Source: Dendrolimus kikuchii (lineage: Eukaryota > Arthropoda > Insecta > Lepidoptera > Lasiocampidae). From it: a stretch of DNA of 64,000 bases. Positions 42,095 through 54,368 of this stretch are shown here, in pieces (positions within the stretch are counted from its first letter, which is position 1; each line of letters starts with the position of its first letter). The stretch spans positions 2,604,001 to 2,668,000 of the forward strand of contig CM034408.1 in the NCBI GenBank assembly GCA_019925095.2, in the 5' to 3' direction. Position numbers and translations under genes: made by a program. The notes beneath the pieces were generated by a model. That model worked only from the letters and a program-made list of their open reading frames with translations, ran no database searches and had not been told where the DNA came from.

Positions 42095-42856
42095 CTATAC
42101 TAATATCATAAAGCTGAAAAGTTTGTTTGTTTGTTTAAACGCGCTAATCTCAGGAACCGCTGGACCGATTTGAAAAATTCTTTCAGTGTTGAATAGTACA
42201 TTTATCGAGGAAGGCTATAGGCTAAATTAGGGATCCTTACTAAAAATCCAATAATGTTACGCAAGGTGTAAAAAAAATGACCGGAAAAAGTCCTTACACG
42301 GCGTGCGCTGCGAAAACTATTGATTATAGAACAAAACAATGTACTACCACTTTGCAGAACATATAATTGTCTACAAAAAATATCTCATAACCATATGTCT
42401 AACTATTGTAGTTATCTCACAATAAGTGTTTTCTTTTGTTTTTTTAAATAATTAAAATGCCGTCGCTTCAAAAATTCTTTATTTTGTACCTTGGTATTAA
42501 TCCTTATCAAAATAAATTACTTCATATTCAAGACGAATTCAATACCTTTCTAGAACTTTTTGAATTATTTAATTCGGACGTTTCATTCAAAAGATATCGC
42601 GATATTTAAAATGTAAGTATCAGTGTTGTAGCCAAATATACTAATATTGTTTGATTGCACGCGCTAATCTCAGGAACTACGGGTCTGATTTGAAAAATTC
42701 TTTCAGTGTTGGATAGCCCATTTATCGAGGAAGGCTATAGGCTATATATCATCACGCTAAGACCAATAGGAGCGGAGCACCAATGAAAAATGTTTCAAAA
42801 TCGGAGGGTTTTGAAAGCAAATTCCACGCAGACGACGTCGCGGGCACAGGTAGTAA
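42095..42856 (+). repeat. Metulj-like SINE, two partial units
   Basis: The unit 42095-42310 has 'gtttgtttgtttaaacgcgc', 'aatctcaggaaccgctggac' and 'cgaggaaggctataggct'. A second at 42640-42856 repeats these and ends 'cgcagacgacgtcgcgggca'. This is the classic order of a butterfly Metulj SINE as I remember it. Confidence 0.65.
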
Positions 42857-43161
42857 ATATATATTAGCCGCCATCAATTTAGGTTGCCAACACTATTAAG
42901 AATGTGAGATTCTTAAATCATTAATAGAAAGACGGTGTATGTGACTGTAAAAGTGAGGCCGGCTAAAGGTTGCCAAATTTTGAATAGAATGCCGCACGCG
43001 CTGCAGTCCGCTACGAGTACGCAGACGCGCTACACGGGTCTGTGTACAAAAGTTAGTAAAACAATGCTTAATTGCATTTGGCGTTGTTGTTTATGAAAAT
43101 TATTTATTTGTAATCAGTATGTGATTCTTCTCTAAATATCGGTAAAACTATAGCTCTTTTA

Positions 43162-43366
43162 CATACACATACATACATAACTTCACGCCAGTTCCCTTGC
43201 GGGGTAGGCACGAACAACAGAGTGCCATTTAGGCTTATTCTTACACACCTCACTTGCCTCTTTGACATTCATAACTCTTGTCATGCAAGCTCGTCTGTTC
43301 TTAAGGCTCCTGACATCACCTTCTGCTAGTACTTCTGCATCCATCCACTTTTGCATTGTATATCTG
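43162..43366 (-). mobile_element. RTE-B 3' end with internal deletion, 11-bp TSD
   Basis: (CATA)n on the left. About 45 bp around the 'gatcaatttgatc' site are deleted. TSD 'tagctctttta' at 43151-43161 and 43367-43377. Confidence 0.85.
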
Positions 43367-43379
43367 TAGCTCTTTTATT

Positions 43380-44485
43380 CACGAATTTTAAGTAGTAGTG
43401 TGATGAAGTGGTGAGGGGGAGACATACTTACCTTTACTATAACCCCTAAGGTCCAGAGATTTTGAAATATTATTTTTTTGATAAACCTCAGTTATTTTTG
43501 TTGTAAAATTGTGTCACTCTTGACATTAACAAAGCGTGATTTGAGTTTACGAATGTACTCAGGAATTGCACATAACAGCCAGAACTGTTTACAACACTAA
43601 AACTGTTTTTAATGTAGAAATAAAGTTTTAAATTTAATTGAGGTATAATTACAAAATTCATGTTATACATATAATAACCGACCTTAGAGGTAAAAAAAAT
43701 AGGGGTAAGTATACCCTTCCCCCCCCCCAACCACTATACCACCCCACTACTTAAAATTCGTGAGTAAAATAGTTGAGTAGCAGCCTAAATATCATCTCCG
43801 AAAATACACTATTTAACGAAACTCCGTCGTATCTAGGTACTTAAATTTAACTAGATTATACATGATTTAGGTAAGCTCATTGTTTTTAAGTTTTGGGAAG
43901 GGCATTGATATTTCTTCCACAATCTACTGCCTTATAATAATATACATAATTACTTCAATTCGTCATTTGGCACCAAATTTGTTCTTGCCATTACCAGCTT
44001 CCATTGTATTATGTGACTCAATTGGAGTAAATATGTTTGTATTGCTTAAAATAATTCTCAATTACGTTAGTCACGCATTAGTCATTACTAATCCGTTTAT
44101 CGTTTGTTGACTAGGCAAAATAGTTTATTATTATTTGTTACATTTCCATACTTATGTGGTTAATTTTCTCAGTAGAATATCTATAAGTGTATCCATAATA
44201 GAAGCCGCAAAGCACAATAACAATTTCCACAATACGGAGTGGGTCGATCATAAGTTAATTTTAATACGATTAATTACATTTTACGTAGGCGAAGATATAT
44301 AAAAATCGTAAAAAAGAATATTGAAAACGTTAGGCTACGCGCAAATGGGCCACCGGTGTCAACCACACTTAAGCGGCAAGTCCCTACAAGTACTACAGTT
44401 ACTACAGTTGGTAGCCCGTTTGCGCCTATCCTTAGAGATGCGCCGAATACTTTTATTACTCTGTATAACCGTAGTCGTTTTGATC
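43380..44485. other. No feature seen
   Basis: Contains a C-run at 43718-43728. No gene recognised. Confidence 0.45.
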
Positions 44486-44487
44486 CG

Positions 44488-44829
44488 TATAGGAACAGAG
44501 AAAGAATATAATTTCCTGTGGCCGGGCGGCCTGTCATGTTAGTGGCCAGGTTCCAGTCTCTCTTGAGAGAGCAGCAGCGCATTAGTGTGACGATTTTTAA
44601 TGGAAGGAAAAAATATACAGATAATAAATCAAAAGAACATCTATGTTCTAAATTCAAATATTTAGTATATGTGGTGGCCAGTACTATGCCACACCAAATA
44701 AATAAAAACTATTTCTTGGAGATTTCAACAGCATTTGTAACGCCTTTGATGTTGCAAATGTCCATAGGTGATGGTAACCGCTCTCCATCAGATGGGCCGT
44801 CTGCCTGTCTGCTGAACTCGTGCCATAAA
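44488..44829 (+). mobile_element. Family A, internally deleted and split by family E
   Basis: Head 'gtataggaacagagaaagaa', then a jump over the middle, 'gagagcagcagcgcattagt', then E. It resumes 'gcatttgtaacgcctttgat' to the A tail. Confidence 0.8.
44587..44730 (+). mobile_element. Family E insertion
   Basis: 144 bp matching the reverse strand of 58630-58800 ('gaacatctatgttctaaat'). Short TSD 'gcattagt' / 'gcatttgt' (44579-44586, 44731-44738). Class unknown. Confidence 0.65.
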
Positions 44830-44834
44830 AAAAA

Positions 44835-46160
44835 TCGGCCGCATAACCCTGTTTACATGTACTACTGTATCGATAAGAACTTAGGTAATTTTTTATGACG
44901 TATATACTCTTACAAAAAAACGTGGATTAGCCACTGTCAGAAAAATTGAATTAAAAAATAAGAAGTATGCTCATAATAAATACGGTTCATAGATTTATTC
45001 TCTGATATGCTTTGCCGATGTGTTAAGAATTTAAAAAAATATTCAAAACCATTAACGTAAATGAACAGAAATCAATATGATATCTCAAACAACCGCTGTA
45101 GTTATAATACTGTGTTGCAGTTGTTAGCGCTCACTTCCAGATAACTCGATTATTATTATAATTTTTTTTTTTTTTTTTTTTTCTTTTTGACAAATTATAT
45201 AATTATAATCATTTAGGAGCTTTGACACGGACTGATTTTACTAAAAATAATCACTCCAGTATAATTTAACGGAACACCAATTTATAAACCGCGCCACGAA
45301 AGAAGTCCCACAGACTCGGCGCTGCAGACGCCCTACTTAATCCTGCCAGAGTAATTATTTGCTAATCAGTAATACGATTTAGATAATTATAATTCTCCTG
45401 AGGTAATTACTGAATGATAAATACAAACTATTCCACAATTAAAGATGTAAATTTATTTCCGTGCTACTTTACGAACAAAATTCTATCAAATAGCGAAACT
45501 GCCACCTTTATAACAAAATCATTCCGTGTCAAACAAACTTGTTTTCAGTTTACATTGATTTTCATTCTGATTATAAAATATCTTAAAGACAAATTTATTT
45601 ATTTATTTATTTTTTATATTTTATATTATTTTTTATTATACATTATAAAAAGAAACTTATCTTAAACATTAAAAAGATTACTTCGTGTTAACATTTGTAA
45701 TGTATGTGTGTGTATGTTTGTATGTGGTGTGTTCGGCTATTATATTTTCTCAAATAAATGTAACAGCCATGAAAATCTGGGAAACTACTGTACTACAAAC
45801 CTTGTTGCAATAAAAATGTTTCCACTAAAAAAGTAAACACCATAGACATGTCATTGACCTTAATAAAACACATAAAGTACCATAGAGCTACTAGGAAACC
45901 ATAAACCCATACACGGCCACAGCTCGTTTTATTCGAAGCAAGGGCGACCATTCTCACGATACGGTTGTCGACCCCACAATCGACAAAATTGTTTTATGTA
46001 ATATGAGTAATATTGCGTGTTATTTTCCAATTAAGGATTTACGCTCTGAGCAGGATGGACGTAATTCTAGGGCGCTTATGTTCCGGGGAATGTTTCAATG
46101 ACAGTTTCAGCTTTTAACTACTGTTGTTTTTGTACAATGCGTCTATATATAAAACAAAAG
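44835..46160. other. No gene seen; long T-run
   Basis: A ~22-nt T-run at 45160-45183. Otherwise AT-rich with no recognised content. Confidence 0.45.
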
Positions 46161-46164
46161 CAAG

Positions 46165-46640
46165 GAAAGTAAGAAAAAAAATATTTGAAGAAATAGCGAC
46201 GTACTTATATAATAATAATAATAATAATCGGCAGACAAACACACACATTGTATATCCCGAAATTAAGCAAGTTACCCTTTTGTTATGAGTAATATACAAC
46301 GGACTACTCTGGGGCCGATCTCAGACACCCAGACCATAGTAAATAACGGAGAAAATACGTTTCCGAAATTTACTATACTAGGAATCGAACCCGGAACCTC
46401 TGCGTTGCAGTGAGGTACGCCGGCAAAGCCTTAGCCCGCTCAACCACAGAGGCCGTCAAATACATTGCTGACATGTATCTTAAAAATAAAAACATATTTC
46501 GAGAATTTGTACGCCGCATTTTCAGCAAACAAGGTTGCACTCAGCTTATTGCTGTGCCGACATAATATCCGACACAACACTGATTTTTCAGTGCAAACCT
46601 TCCTTTTGGCGTAATACTAAAACGACCCGAATATTTTAAT
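46165..46640 (-). mobile_element. Family M 3' end, split by SINE G
   Basis: 'gaagaaatagcgacgta' precedes and 'gagaatttgtacgccgcatt' follows the G SINE, as in the uninterrupted M copy at 62083-62235. Confidence 0.55.
46209..46457 (-). mobile_element. Family G tRNA-derived SINE, full length
   Basis: (ATT)n at 46209-46228, body nearly identical to 22565-22821, B-box in 'ggaatcgaaccc' and A-box in 'cgctcaacca' (minus strand). Confidence 0.85.
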
Positions 46641-46882
46641 GTGTTTAATTTAAAAACTATTCAATTTGAAAATTATAATATAAACCTACATAGAATAAAC
46701 AGTATAAATATTTTGTAAACTTTATGATTGAAATAAAAAAATAAAAAAATAACTCGTGCTTGTATGTATATTGCGCATAACAACGTGTATCGATTCATCT
46801 AATCGAATATGATTGGATACAGCGATTGTCTACTATTGCCACGTCACTGACAAGAGGCAACAATTCTCTTTGGTATATTGGA

Positions 46883-46952
46883 AAACAGACTTAGCTTAAA
46901 GGTCTAGAAACCAAGCCATAAAATATATAAAAAAAAATTCAAAAAAAAAAAA
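46883..46952 (+). mobile_element. Family R, severely 5'-truncated copy
   Basis: Only the last ~45 bp plus poly(A). The 16-bp TSD 'tctttggtatattgga' is at 46867-46882 and 46953-46968. Confidence 0.8.
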
Positions 46953-46968
46953 TCTTTGGTATATTGGA

Positions 46969-47363
46969 GTTTTTGGCGGGAACTGAAAGGAGATGTGCTG
47001 TGCAGTTTTATTTTCTAAAAATGTGTAAAACTACTCTAAAATGAACAATAGTCGTAGGATATTGATAATTTTTGAGTAGTAATTATGTAATAAAACTACG
47101 TTTTAACGGTTTTAGTTTTATTATGTATACAAGTCGCGAAAACTTAAGAAAATATTATAGTAATTATGTGTTTTGTGAGAAATGTGAACTGTAAAGTCAA
47201 ATGTGGCCTTTTGAGTTATTACAAGAACTCCGTTGAATGGCACTAGTTGATGACCTACATTTCAGCTGTGCTACACATAGGTTTAAGAAACTGAAGAACC
47301 TGCATTGAATCTAAGATCTGGCTTAAAGGCCTACCTGCCAAGCCATAAAATCCAAAAAAAAAA
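46969..47363 (+). mobile_element. Family R retroposon, full length, split by C
   Basis: Starts 'gtttttggcgggaactgaaa' and ends 'aagccataaaatcc' plus poly(A). Right target repeat 'tggtatattg' at 47365-47374, so it used the same site as the short R copy. The E2F-like TTTTGGCGGGAA is at its 5' end. Longest frame about 27 codons. Confidence 0.8.
47089..47157 (-). mobile_element. Family C, 69-bp minimal copy
   Basis: Only the two termini of C joined together. Perfect 12-bp TSD 'tagtaattatgt' (47077-47088, 47158-47169) in element R. Confidence 0.75.
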
Positions 47364-47404
47364 CTGGTATATTGTATATACCATATATGTTATATATTGA
47401 TATA

Positions 47405-47790
47405 ACTAACAACGCCGCGACGATGGCAAGAGACCAGATGGAATGTTTTTCGTGCCCTGGAGGATGGGTCGCCCTTTAGTAGGACACGTCTTGCGTCGTA
47501 CTCTGACGGCGTCCCGTCTTTCAGCCACTAGCATGTCTGCCGGTACAGCTGCTGCACAACAGGAGGCCCGAAAATGCCGCAAATATTTTGCCATCGGAAA
47601 TGGTTACATATTTGCGGCTTTTGGGGTCTAGAACCTGGGACCATGGGAGCTTGAGGCGCACAAACTTTATCGAGGCATAGCGAAACGCCTGGTAGACGTC
47701 TTATGTGACCAAAAGACTGGTCTATACCTCGGACAACCCACTAGCGTTGCCATACAGCGAGGTTAATGTAGGTAGTCTTTTGGGCAACTG
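47405..47790 (+). pseudogene. LINE C-terminal coding relic (AIQRG motif)
   Basis: From 47443 the frame reads MFFVPWRMGRPLVGH..., has TAG at 47629 and continues in the same frame with NLGPWELEAHKLYRGIAKRL and SVAIQRG before TAA at 47764. Homologous to 59949-60250. Confidence 0.6.
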
Positions 47791-47840
47791 ACAGCGGTCT
47801 GGCACGAGATTTTATAATTTAATTTTAATTTATATATATA

Positions 47841-48121
47841 CATACATACATACATACATAACTTCACGCCAGTTCCCTCGCGGGGTAGGCACGAACAACA
47901 GAGTGCCATTTAGGCTTATTCTTACACACCTCACTTGCCTCTTTGACATTCATAACTCTTGTCATGCAAGCTCGTCTGTTCTTAAGGCTCCTGACATCAC
48001 CTTCTGCTAGTACACGATCAATTTGATCATGGAAGGTGTGTCGTGGCCTTCCACGACTTCTGCATCCATCCACTTTTGCATTGTATATCTGTTTAGTCAT
48101 TCTTTCATCATGCATATATGC
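47841..48121 (-). mobile_element. RTE-B 3' end, 13-bp TSD
   Basis: 83 codons in frame (47864-48115). TSD 'atttatatatata' at 47828-47840 and 48122-48134. Confidence 0.85.
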
Positions 48122-48139
48122 ATTTATATATATAGTTTT

Positions 48140-48770
48140 ATTTATTTTAATTGTATAAATAATTGTAATATTGAGATTTAGTACAAATAAAAATTAATTA
48201 ACCCCAAACGAACAAATAAGTTTTATGTTAATTGAAAACATATAAATAGAACTAATAACAAAGAAAAAGATATAAATACCCTAATGTTGTCATAAGGTCA
48301 AGATAGACAATATTAAAAAAAAAACAACTATGGTTTGCATATTTCGACACAATATAAAATGCTAACAATTATGTAAGACACCTAGAAGACAATATGATAT
48401 TTAATTTTGTCTGTTTATACTCCAATGTTATCTGTAGTAACAAAAGTATTGAATGAAAATTTATTCTTTATCATATACTTAAGCCTAGACAATTCAATGG
48501 ACAGCCTTATCGCTCATGGCAATCTGTAATCCACATAAGTTGATTTCGTAATGAGTCTTATCATAGATCTGAATAATGTCGTAATACTTCTTAAATGTTC
48601 GTTTTCAGGACGTGACATGTTGCTTGTTGTTATTGAAGTCTTTTCATTTCTATAGATTTTATGGCTTTGGATAAAGAATACTAAAGAACAATAGTCGCTT
48701 TTACAAAGAATATAGTGTATATTACTATCGCACTATAATTCGTTTGTTGTGCTTTCTCTATTGTGGATCC
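48140..48770. other. No feature seen
   Basis: Weak similarity to a family L 3' UTR at 48500-48540 only. Confidence 0.4.
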
Positions 48771-48776
48771 TCTTAT

Positions 48777-49086
48777 CCGTGCAGGAACGGAGAAAGAATA
48801 CAATTTCCTGCGGCCTGGCGGCCTGTCGTAAGAGCCGAATAAACAACCCACAGCCAGGTGGTAGGGTATTTGCTCGACTGGATAGCGACCACCCCTGGTC
48901 TAGAGCATGCCGCCATAACAACCTTGTGTTGTGTTCCGGCATTAGTGACCAGGTTCCAGTCTCCTTTAAGAGAGCAGCTGCGCATTTGTAGCACCTTTGG
49001 TGTTGCAAATGTCCATAGGCGATGGTAACCGCTTTTCATCGAGTGGGCCGTCTACCTGTCTGCTAATCTCCTGCAATAAAAAAAAA
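48777..49086 (+). mobile_element. Family A retroposon, full length
   Basis: Head at 48777 and poly(A) at 49078-49086. Confidence 0.85.
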
Positions 49087-49431
49087 TCCTTCCTCTATCA
49101 CCCATTCATTTTAATCATTCATTCACTGCTGAAGATTTTTGGATCCTAACAATTTATACTGATGTGGGTAGTTTTGTAAGTGCCGCATGCTTTCGGTTCC
49201 GCCGCCATTGCGTGGTGGCGACGTTAGTCTCCAACGCATGCAAGGTCAGTTCGGACGTTCCGTATTCTCCGTACTAAGACCAAGTGAACGTTTCACATCC
49301 CATTCTTTAATATCTCATTGAACTTTATACACAAGCCGTGTTTGCTCTTTGGTGTGAGTGTGTCGTAATTTGAAGACCTAAGTGCTATCCGAGGACTTGT
49401 TAGTGCCGTTCACTCTCAGAAGCTAGCTGCC

Positions 49432-50019
49432 TCATTCGAGGAGGATTCCGAGGTTAAACCCCATTGGTTTTTGTGCAGGATCTGGCATACCTCTCACTCT
49501 CATATATTTTCTTAAATATAATTCACAGTCCACCAAACAATGACTCGAACCAGCGAAGCTGTGTGGGATCCGTGATTCAGCATTGCACAAAGATCGTGAC
49601 TTTAATGACAGTAAATAATTAATACTCCTCTTCCACCGAGATCGGTTTTGATGACGACAAACGGCTGAATTTACGGACACATCCAAATAATCAAGAACCT
49701 GGTCAATCCACCTTTCGGGAGTCTACATCGAAGTCGAAGGTCTCTTGCGTTCAACTTGCCCAGTTAAACAAAACAACCTATTAAAGAAAGCAACGCATAA
49801 GCTATTATAAGCAGCACTTGACGTGTGAAGTGCAATTACCACGCCACAGTTACGAATATCCACTAAAACCCTTGTCGGATCCTCGAATGTCTTTTCTCCG
49901 GGCTGTGGGTTTGCTTGCGGGCTAGCCCCACCATTTGCTAGCCGGAGAGACCTAGCTCTCCGGCTATCTCGGGTCTCACCTGGGCGCATCCCTCCTCTAC
50001 GACTATCATTCCTAGACAA
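49432..50019 (-). pseudogene. Unrecognised degraded ORF with one in-frame stop
   Basis: On minus the frame runs from 50019 (SRNDSRRGGMRPGETRDS..., then NPQPGEKTFEDPTRVLVDIR) to TAG at 49723. It resumes in the same frame without a shift (TPERWIDQVLDYLDVSV..., then CHCLVDCELYLRKY-like) to a stop at 49432. About 195 codons with one stop is unusual for random AT-rich DNA, and the block is GC-richer than its surroundings. I do not recognise the protein. A retroelement remnant or a host pseudogene are both possible. Confidence 0.35.
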
Positions 50020-50456
50020 CTTTGAATAAAGTTAGGTACTAATAACGAAGATATCGGTCTGGTGAAGGACGTATAGATGACAATAATGATTGAATCTTAA
50101 AATTAACAACAGACTTCCTTCGGCCCGTATCAATGATTCAATATACGTCCACTTATAATTCTGATTCAATCAGTACTTCGAACAGTAGTCGTGTAATTTT
50201 ATCGAAACTCAGTGAGGCCCCAGACAATTCTTGGTCACGCATCGCTTGTTCCCAATCGACGACATCCGCTTAAATCAAACGATTGTCTCTTCGTGTCTCG
50301 TTATTTGGTTCACATTGTTTTGGAAGTGGCTTAGAAGATATCCAGGAATAATCTCTCTTTATTCGTCATTGTATATAGTGTGTAACTGAGTATCTTCCCG
50401 CGTCACTGGTTTCAAGGTAGGAAAGTGCTTTTTAAGTTTTTTAGGTTTTATCTTCT

Positions 50457-50668
50457 TTATAGCTGGAGTACAGCAGACAGACTGATGGCCCATTTGGTGA
50501 AAAGTGCTTACTGCCGCCTATGGACATTTGCAACAACTAAAGTGCTATCAGTGTGCTGCCGACTTCGAAAGAGAACTAGATCCTGTTTATGAATGCCGGA
50601 ACACAACTAAAGGTTATTATAGCGGATTACTCTAGACTGGTCTAAACTAGGGACGGTAGCCATCCTAA
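50457..50668 (-). mobile_element. Family A, old diverged copy
   Basis: The tail side and middle are recognisable ('tgcctatggacatttgcaac', 'atgccggaacacaactaaag') with many substitutions. The head is missing. Confidence 0.75.
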
Positions 50669-51341
50669 CTTACTGTAGATTTTATGTATTAGATTGGAAT
50701 TCATTTATTTGCTTAATACATGGTACATACATTTGAGGTGACATAAGAATACAAGACACATGTTTTGCCTATGAGGCGCGGAAATTTTCCTTGAAATTAT
50801 CAAAAAGAAATGCACAATTATTACAAAATTAACAAAAAAGTATATATATATTATACACACACATACACAGCGCGCTACTATCTAATTAATTAATTATTTT
50901 AAGTTTTTAAAAAAGCTTCTTCCGAATAGGATAAAATTTCACAGCAAATCTGGTTAGTTCTTAAAATTTGGTGGATCGCAAGTCATTATGAAACTTTCGT
51001 AATGTTTGAATTAAAATGTTTTTTACGTTGTCTCTTAAAAGATTGCTGTTTGATTATTTCCTGTTCTGTTGTGATTTACTGCAATCGTGTTTTTCTTTAG
51101 TCAGCTTTTTGTGTAATTATTAGGTAGGTACTTTTTGCCGTCGTAAGACAATTTCAGTACAAGCCAATGTGCTCAAGCTCCCGAGCGATCAATCTCCTCA
51201 TCAAGCATTCAACCTCTTCATCAAGCCTTCAATCTCCTCATCAATCCCTTATTCAAGTCGTTTGTCTACATGTTCAATTTACATTTTTGTTAATGCTGTT
51301 ATTATCAAGTGCATTTTACCAACAACTTTATTGATTATAGA

Positions 51342-51386
51342 GAACAATGTTTCATAAAAACTATTGTAGTTTATGGAACATTGTTC
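51342..51386. repeat. Hairpin, 17-bp arms, 11-nt loop
   Basis: 'gaacaatgtttcataaa' and 'tttatggaacattgttc' pair with one mismatch. Confidence 0.75.
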
Positions 51387-52173
51387 GCTAACTAAACAAT
51401 ATGCAATGATTAGATATAGATTATTATAGAAAAAAAGTCTGTATAGCTCAAGTTACTGCAAGCATGTCAAAATACTTTATATTATAACATATGATAATGT
51501 TTATATACATACATACAACATTACCAGCAGAAGCGACACTTAATAGCATATTCAGAAATTAAATACATACTATTAGTGGTCGAAATTCAACTATAATAAT
51601 TAATTTAAATAATAAGTTTGAACATTATTAAGGTTTTGTTGTCAAAGACTATACTTGTATAATCATAGATTTCGCCAAGGCTACACTGTTAATTTAACTT
51701 TAACAATAAGCAAAAGAGTATATATGCGTGTGTGTGTCAAATACATGGTAGTGTGTGTAATGTTTTTTTTATTGATTTAATGTATTTTAAATGCGTAATT
51801 AAAAAAAAAAATATAGCATTCTGCACTCCTTCTCTATATAAACAATAAGTGTGCGAAATTTCATACTCCTCTGTCCGCGCAATTTTCGTAAAAAGGGGTA
51901 CAAAGTTTTTGCTGTGTTTTTACTTCACGTATTAATATATAAATATAACGATCTCTATACTCGAAATCGTTTAAAAAATTCACAATTATTTATCAAAACT
52001 TCTTCACGGTCTCAGAGTATGGCATATTTTAATGGATAATTAAAACCAACATAAAAGCAGTGAACATTGGGAAAGAATTCTTAAAACCCTTGAGTACTCT
52101 CTTCGTAGAATTTACTAGTTGGGTGTTCTAAATAAATAAACAAGCGTACATAAATAAATATTGGTGGAGTGTT

Positions 52174-52205
52174 GCAGCCGACACGGGATGATGACTGTCG
52201 GCTGC
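52174..52205. repeat. GC hairpin, 10-bp arms
   Basis: GCAGCCGACA and TGTCGGCTGC flank a 12-nt loop. It is rho-independent-like in shape, which has no meaning in an animal genome. Confidence 0.6.
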
Positions 52206-52467
52206 CGGATATCGAGTACCGGGTTCTATCAGGCTAATCGGTTACTATCAGTTTACGATCGATTGAATATTTATTTTTCACGCATCAATTCCATTGCAAC
52301 ATGTGGCAGTTTTAGTTGGTTCGGAAAACGAAATTACTTCTTAATTATATTACAAGCAACAAATAAAAATATTGCATTCTAAATGTGAGTAATCTTGTTT
52401 AAATGTAATATAATAAAATCCCTTAGTAATTATAAGCTTTGCAGTCATGATTTTCTATACTATAAAC

Positions 52468-52727
52468 AACCTGTGGGTTGGGCAAACATTCTACCACATA
52501 TGTTTGCCCGTCTGGATAGGTACCACCCCTGGTCTAGAGTATTCCGCCATAATAACCTTTAGCTGTGTTCCTCCGGCATTAGTGGCCAGGTTCCAGTCTC
52601 CCTTTAGAGAGTGGCAACACATTGGTAGCGCCTTTGGTGTTACTAATATCCATAAGCGACGGTAACTACTTTCCAACTGGTGCGCTGTCTGACTTTCTGC
52701 TGAACTCACGCAATAATAATAAAAAAA
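52468..52727 (+). mobile_element. Family A, 5'-truncated, diverged
   Basis: Begins in the 'ctgtgggttg' part and ends 'cacgcaataataataaaaaa'. Confidence 0.8.
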
Positions 52728-52729
52728 TA

Positions 52730-53660
52730 CTTATATTAGCTTATATAATTTAAATAAATTTTACAATTTTAAATGAATAATGTTTTCTCGTATTGGGTAT
52801 ATTTCTGGGGTACAAACACAATTGCTAATATTTTTTTTTATAACTCTCCTTTAAATTATGATGTGACAAACTATATTGGACAACATTATTCAACCCTAAC
52901 ACGGGATTGAAAGCCACAATTTAGTTTGTAAACAAAAATTGTAATTATATTTCCTTATTAGACAATGTAAAAAAATGTGTTTTTAACTAGAATAAATGCA
53001 CTATAAGAGATATAGGTATATATATCATTCTTATTCCTTCAAAAAGGCTTCTAAAAATTTAAAAAACTTCCAACCTCGAAAGACTTCCAAGCTCAGTCTC
53101 TCCTCTAGCAATAATATCGAAATTCAATATCTGACGCAATTAAAAATGAAACATCGTTGCCTTTTTTGAAACATTATTACATTAGGTTTATGTCCGTTTA
53201 AATTGTTTCCGTCTGACACTCTGTTTTTCAATCTATTTGAATTTGATTTAATTATTAAATTACATTATTAACGTCGTATTTGACTAACTTAATTCTACAA
53301 AATAAGTAGACAATATATCTCACATTATACTCTCGTCTATCTACCACAAAATCGACTTCTCAGCGAGAACCGATAGTTGACTATACAATTTCGAGAACGC
53401 TCGTTAATTGGTGGCGATTAAATTTTATTAACTCGTCCTAATTGTTTGATTGCATTGGCTCGCAGGATGCTGTTGCTCACAGCCTGATGTAAACATGTCG
53501 CTAATGCATTAGAGTGACCAGCCGGGGACAGAATTGTGGCGGCCATATTTTAATCTAAGCAGAAATTGCCGCCGTCGGGGCAAGGCGGTTCTAATGTGGT
53601 CATGTGATATTTCAAATGTTTTTGTAGTTGTGTGATTGAAGTTGATATTCTGAATTGTAT
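52730..53660. other. No gene seen; unique island at 53.33-53.61 kb
   Basis: No repeat match. The island holds several TTAATTG/TAATTG-type homeodomain motifs and the palindrome CTAATGCATTAG (53495-53506). A regulatory role is only a guess. Confidence 0.25.
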
Positions 53661-53667
53661 CTTATAC

Positions 53668-53720
53668 TATAAACTAGAGATGACACTAATATTCGGCTGT
53701 GCTGTTCCATATTCGGCCTA
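53668..53720. repeat. Family S end fragment
   Basis: 'tagagatgacactaatattc' and 'ccatattcggcc' match the S terminus 'tagagatgc...atattcgg'. Confidence 0.45.
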
Positions 53721-53773
53721 TTTATCCACTTTTTGAAGTGAAACTTCTTTAGTATCATTGTGATTTGACAGTT

Positions 53774-54088
53774 TTATCCGTGCAGGAACGGAGAAAGAAT
53801 ACAATTTCCTGCGGCCGGGCGGCCTGTCGTAAGAGGCGACTAAACAACCCACAGCCAGGTGGTAGGGCATTTGCCCGACTGGATAGCTACCACCCCTGGT
53901 CTAGAGCATGCCGCCATAACAACTTTGAGTTGTGTTCCGGCATTAGTGACCAGGTTCCAGACTCACTTAAGAGAGCAGCAACTCATTTGTAGCACCTTTG
54001 GTGTTGCAAAGGTCCATAGGCGATGGTAAACGCTTTCCATCCAGTGGGCCGTCTGCCTGTCTGCTGAACTCCTGCAATAAAAAAAAAC
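53774..54088 (+). mobile_element. Family A retroposon, full length
   Basis: Head at 53776 and poly(A) at 54080. Possible 5-bp target repeat 'acagt' on both sides. Confidence 0.85.
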
Positions 54089-54096
54089 AGTCGATG

Positions 54097-54368
54097 AAAT
54101 ATATATAGGTATAGACATAAGGCAAACACTGCACATGCACTTCCTCACAACACCAGCATGTAACAGATACACTCTACATTAGTATAAGTTTAGTATTAAA
54201 ATTAGAATAAATTAATATAATAAGTTATTAGGTACACCACAACACAAACATCATTGAATACATGTCACACACAATAACAAAAATAACAAATAAGCGTGTA
54301 TAACTTCTAAAAAGTATCTTCTTAATTAAGATGTAAAAAAGGGTATGGAACTCGAGTCCGTAGAGTTG
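54097..54368 (+). mobile_element. Family D retroposon, 5'-truncated
   Basis: 'cactgcacatgcacttcctc' to 'gagtccgtagagttg'. Its A-tail has been replaced by the T-run of the adjoining reversed A copy. Confidence 0.75.

Larger units (their letters stand above)
50675..52460. other. No gene seen
   Basis: Long AT-rich interval. Small features inside: a degenerate ~22-bp triple repeat 'atctcctcatcaag' (51187-51250) and hairpins at 51342-51386 and 52174-52205. Confidence 0.4.

Noticed and set aside
52174..52205. Terminator-like GC hairpin
   Set aside because: Rho-independent termination does not apply in an animal genome, and there is no adjacent gene.
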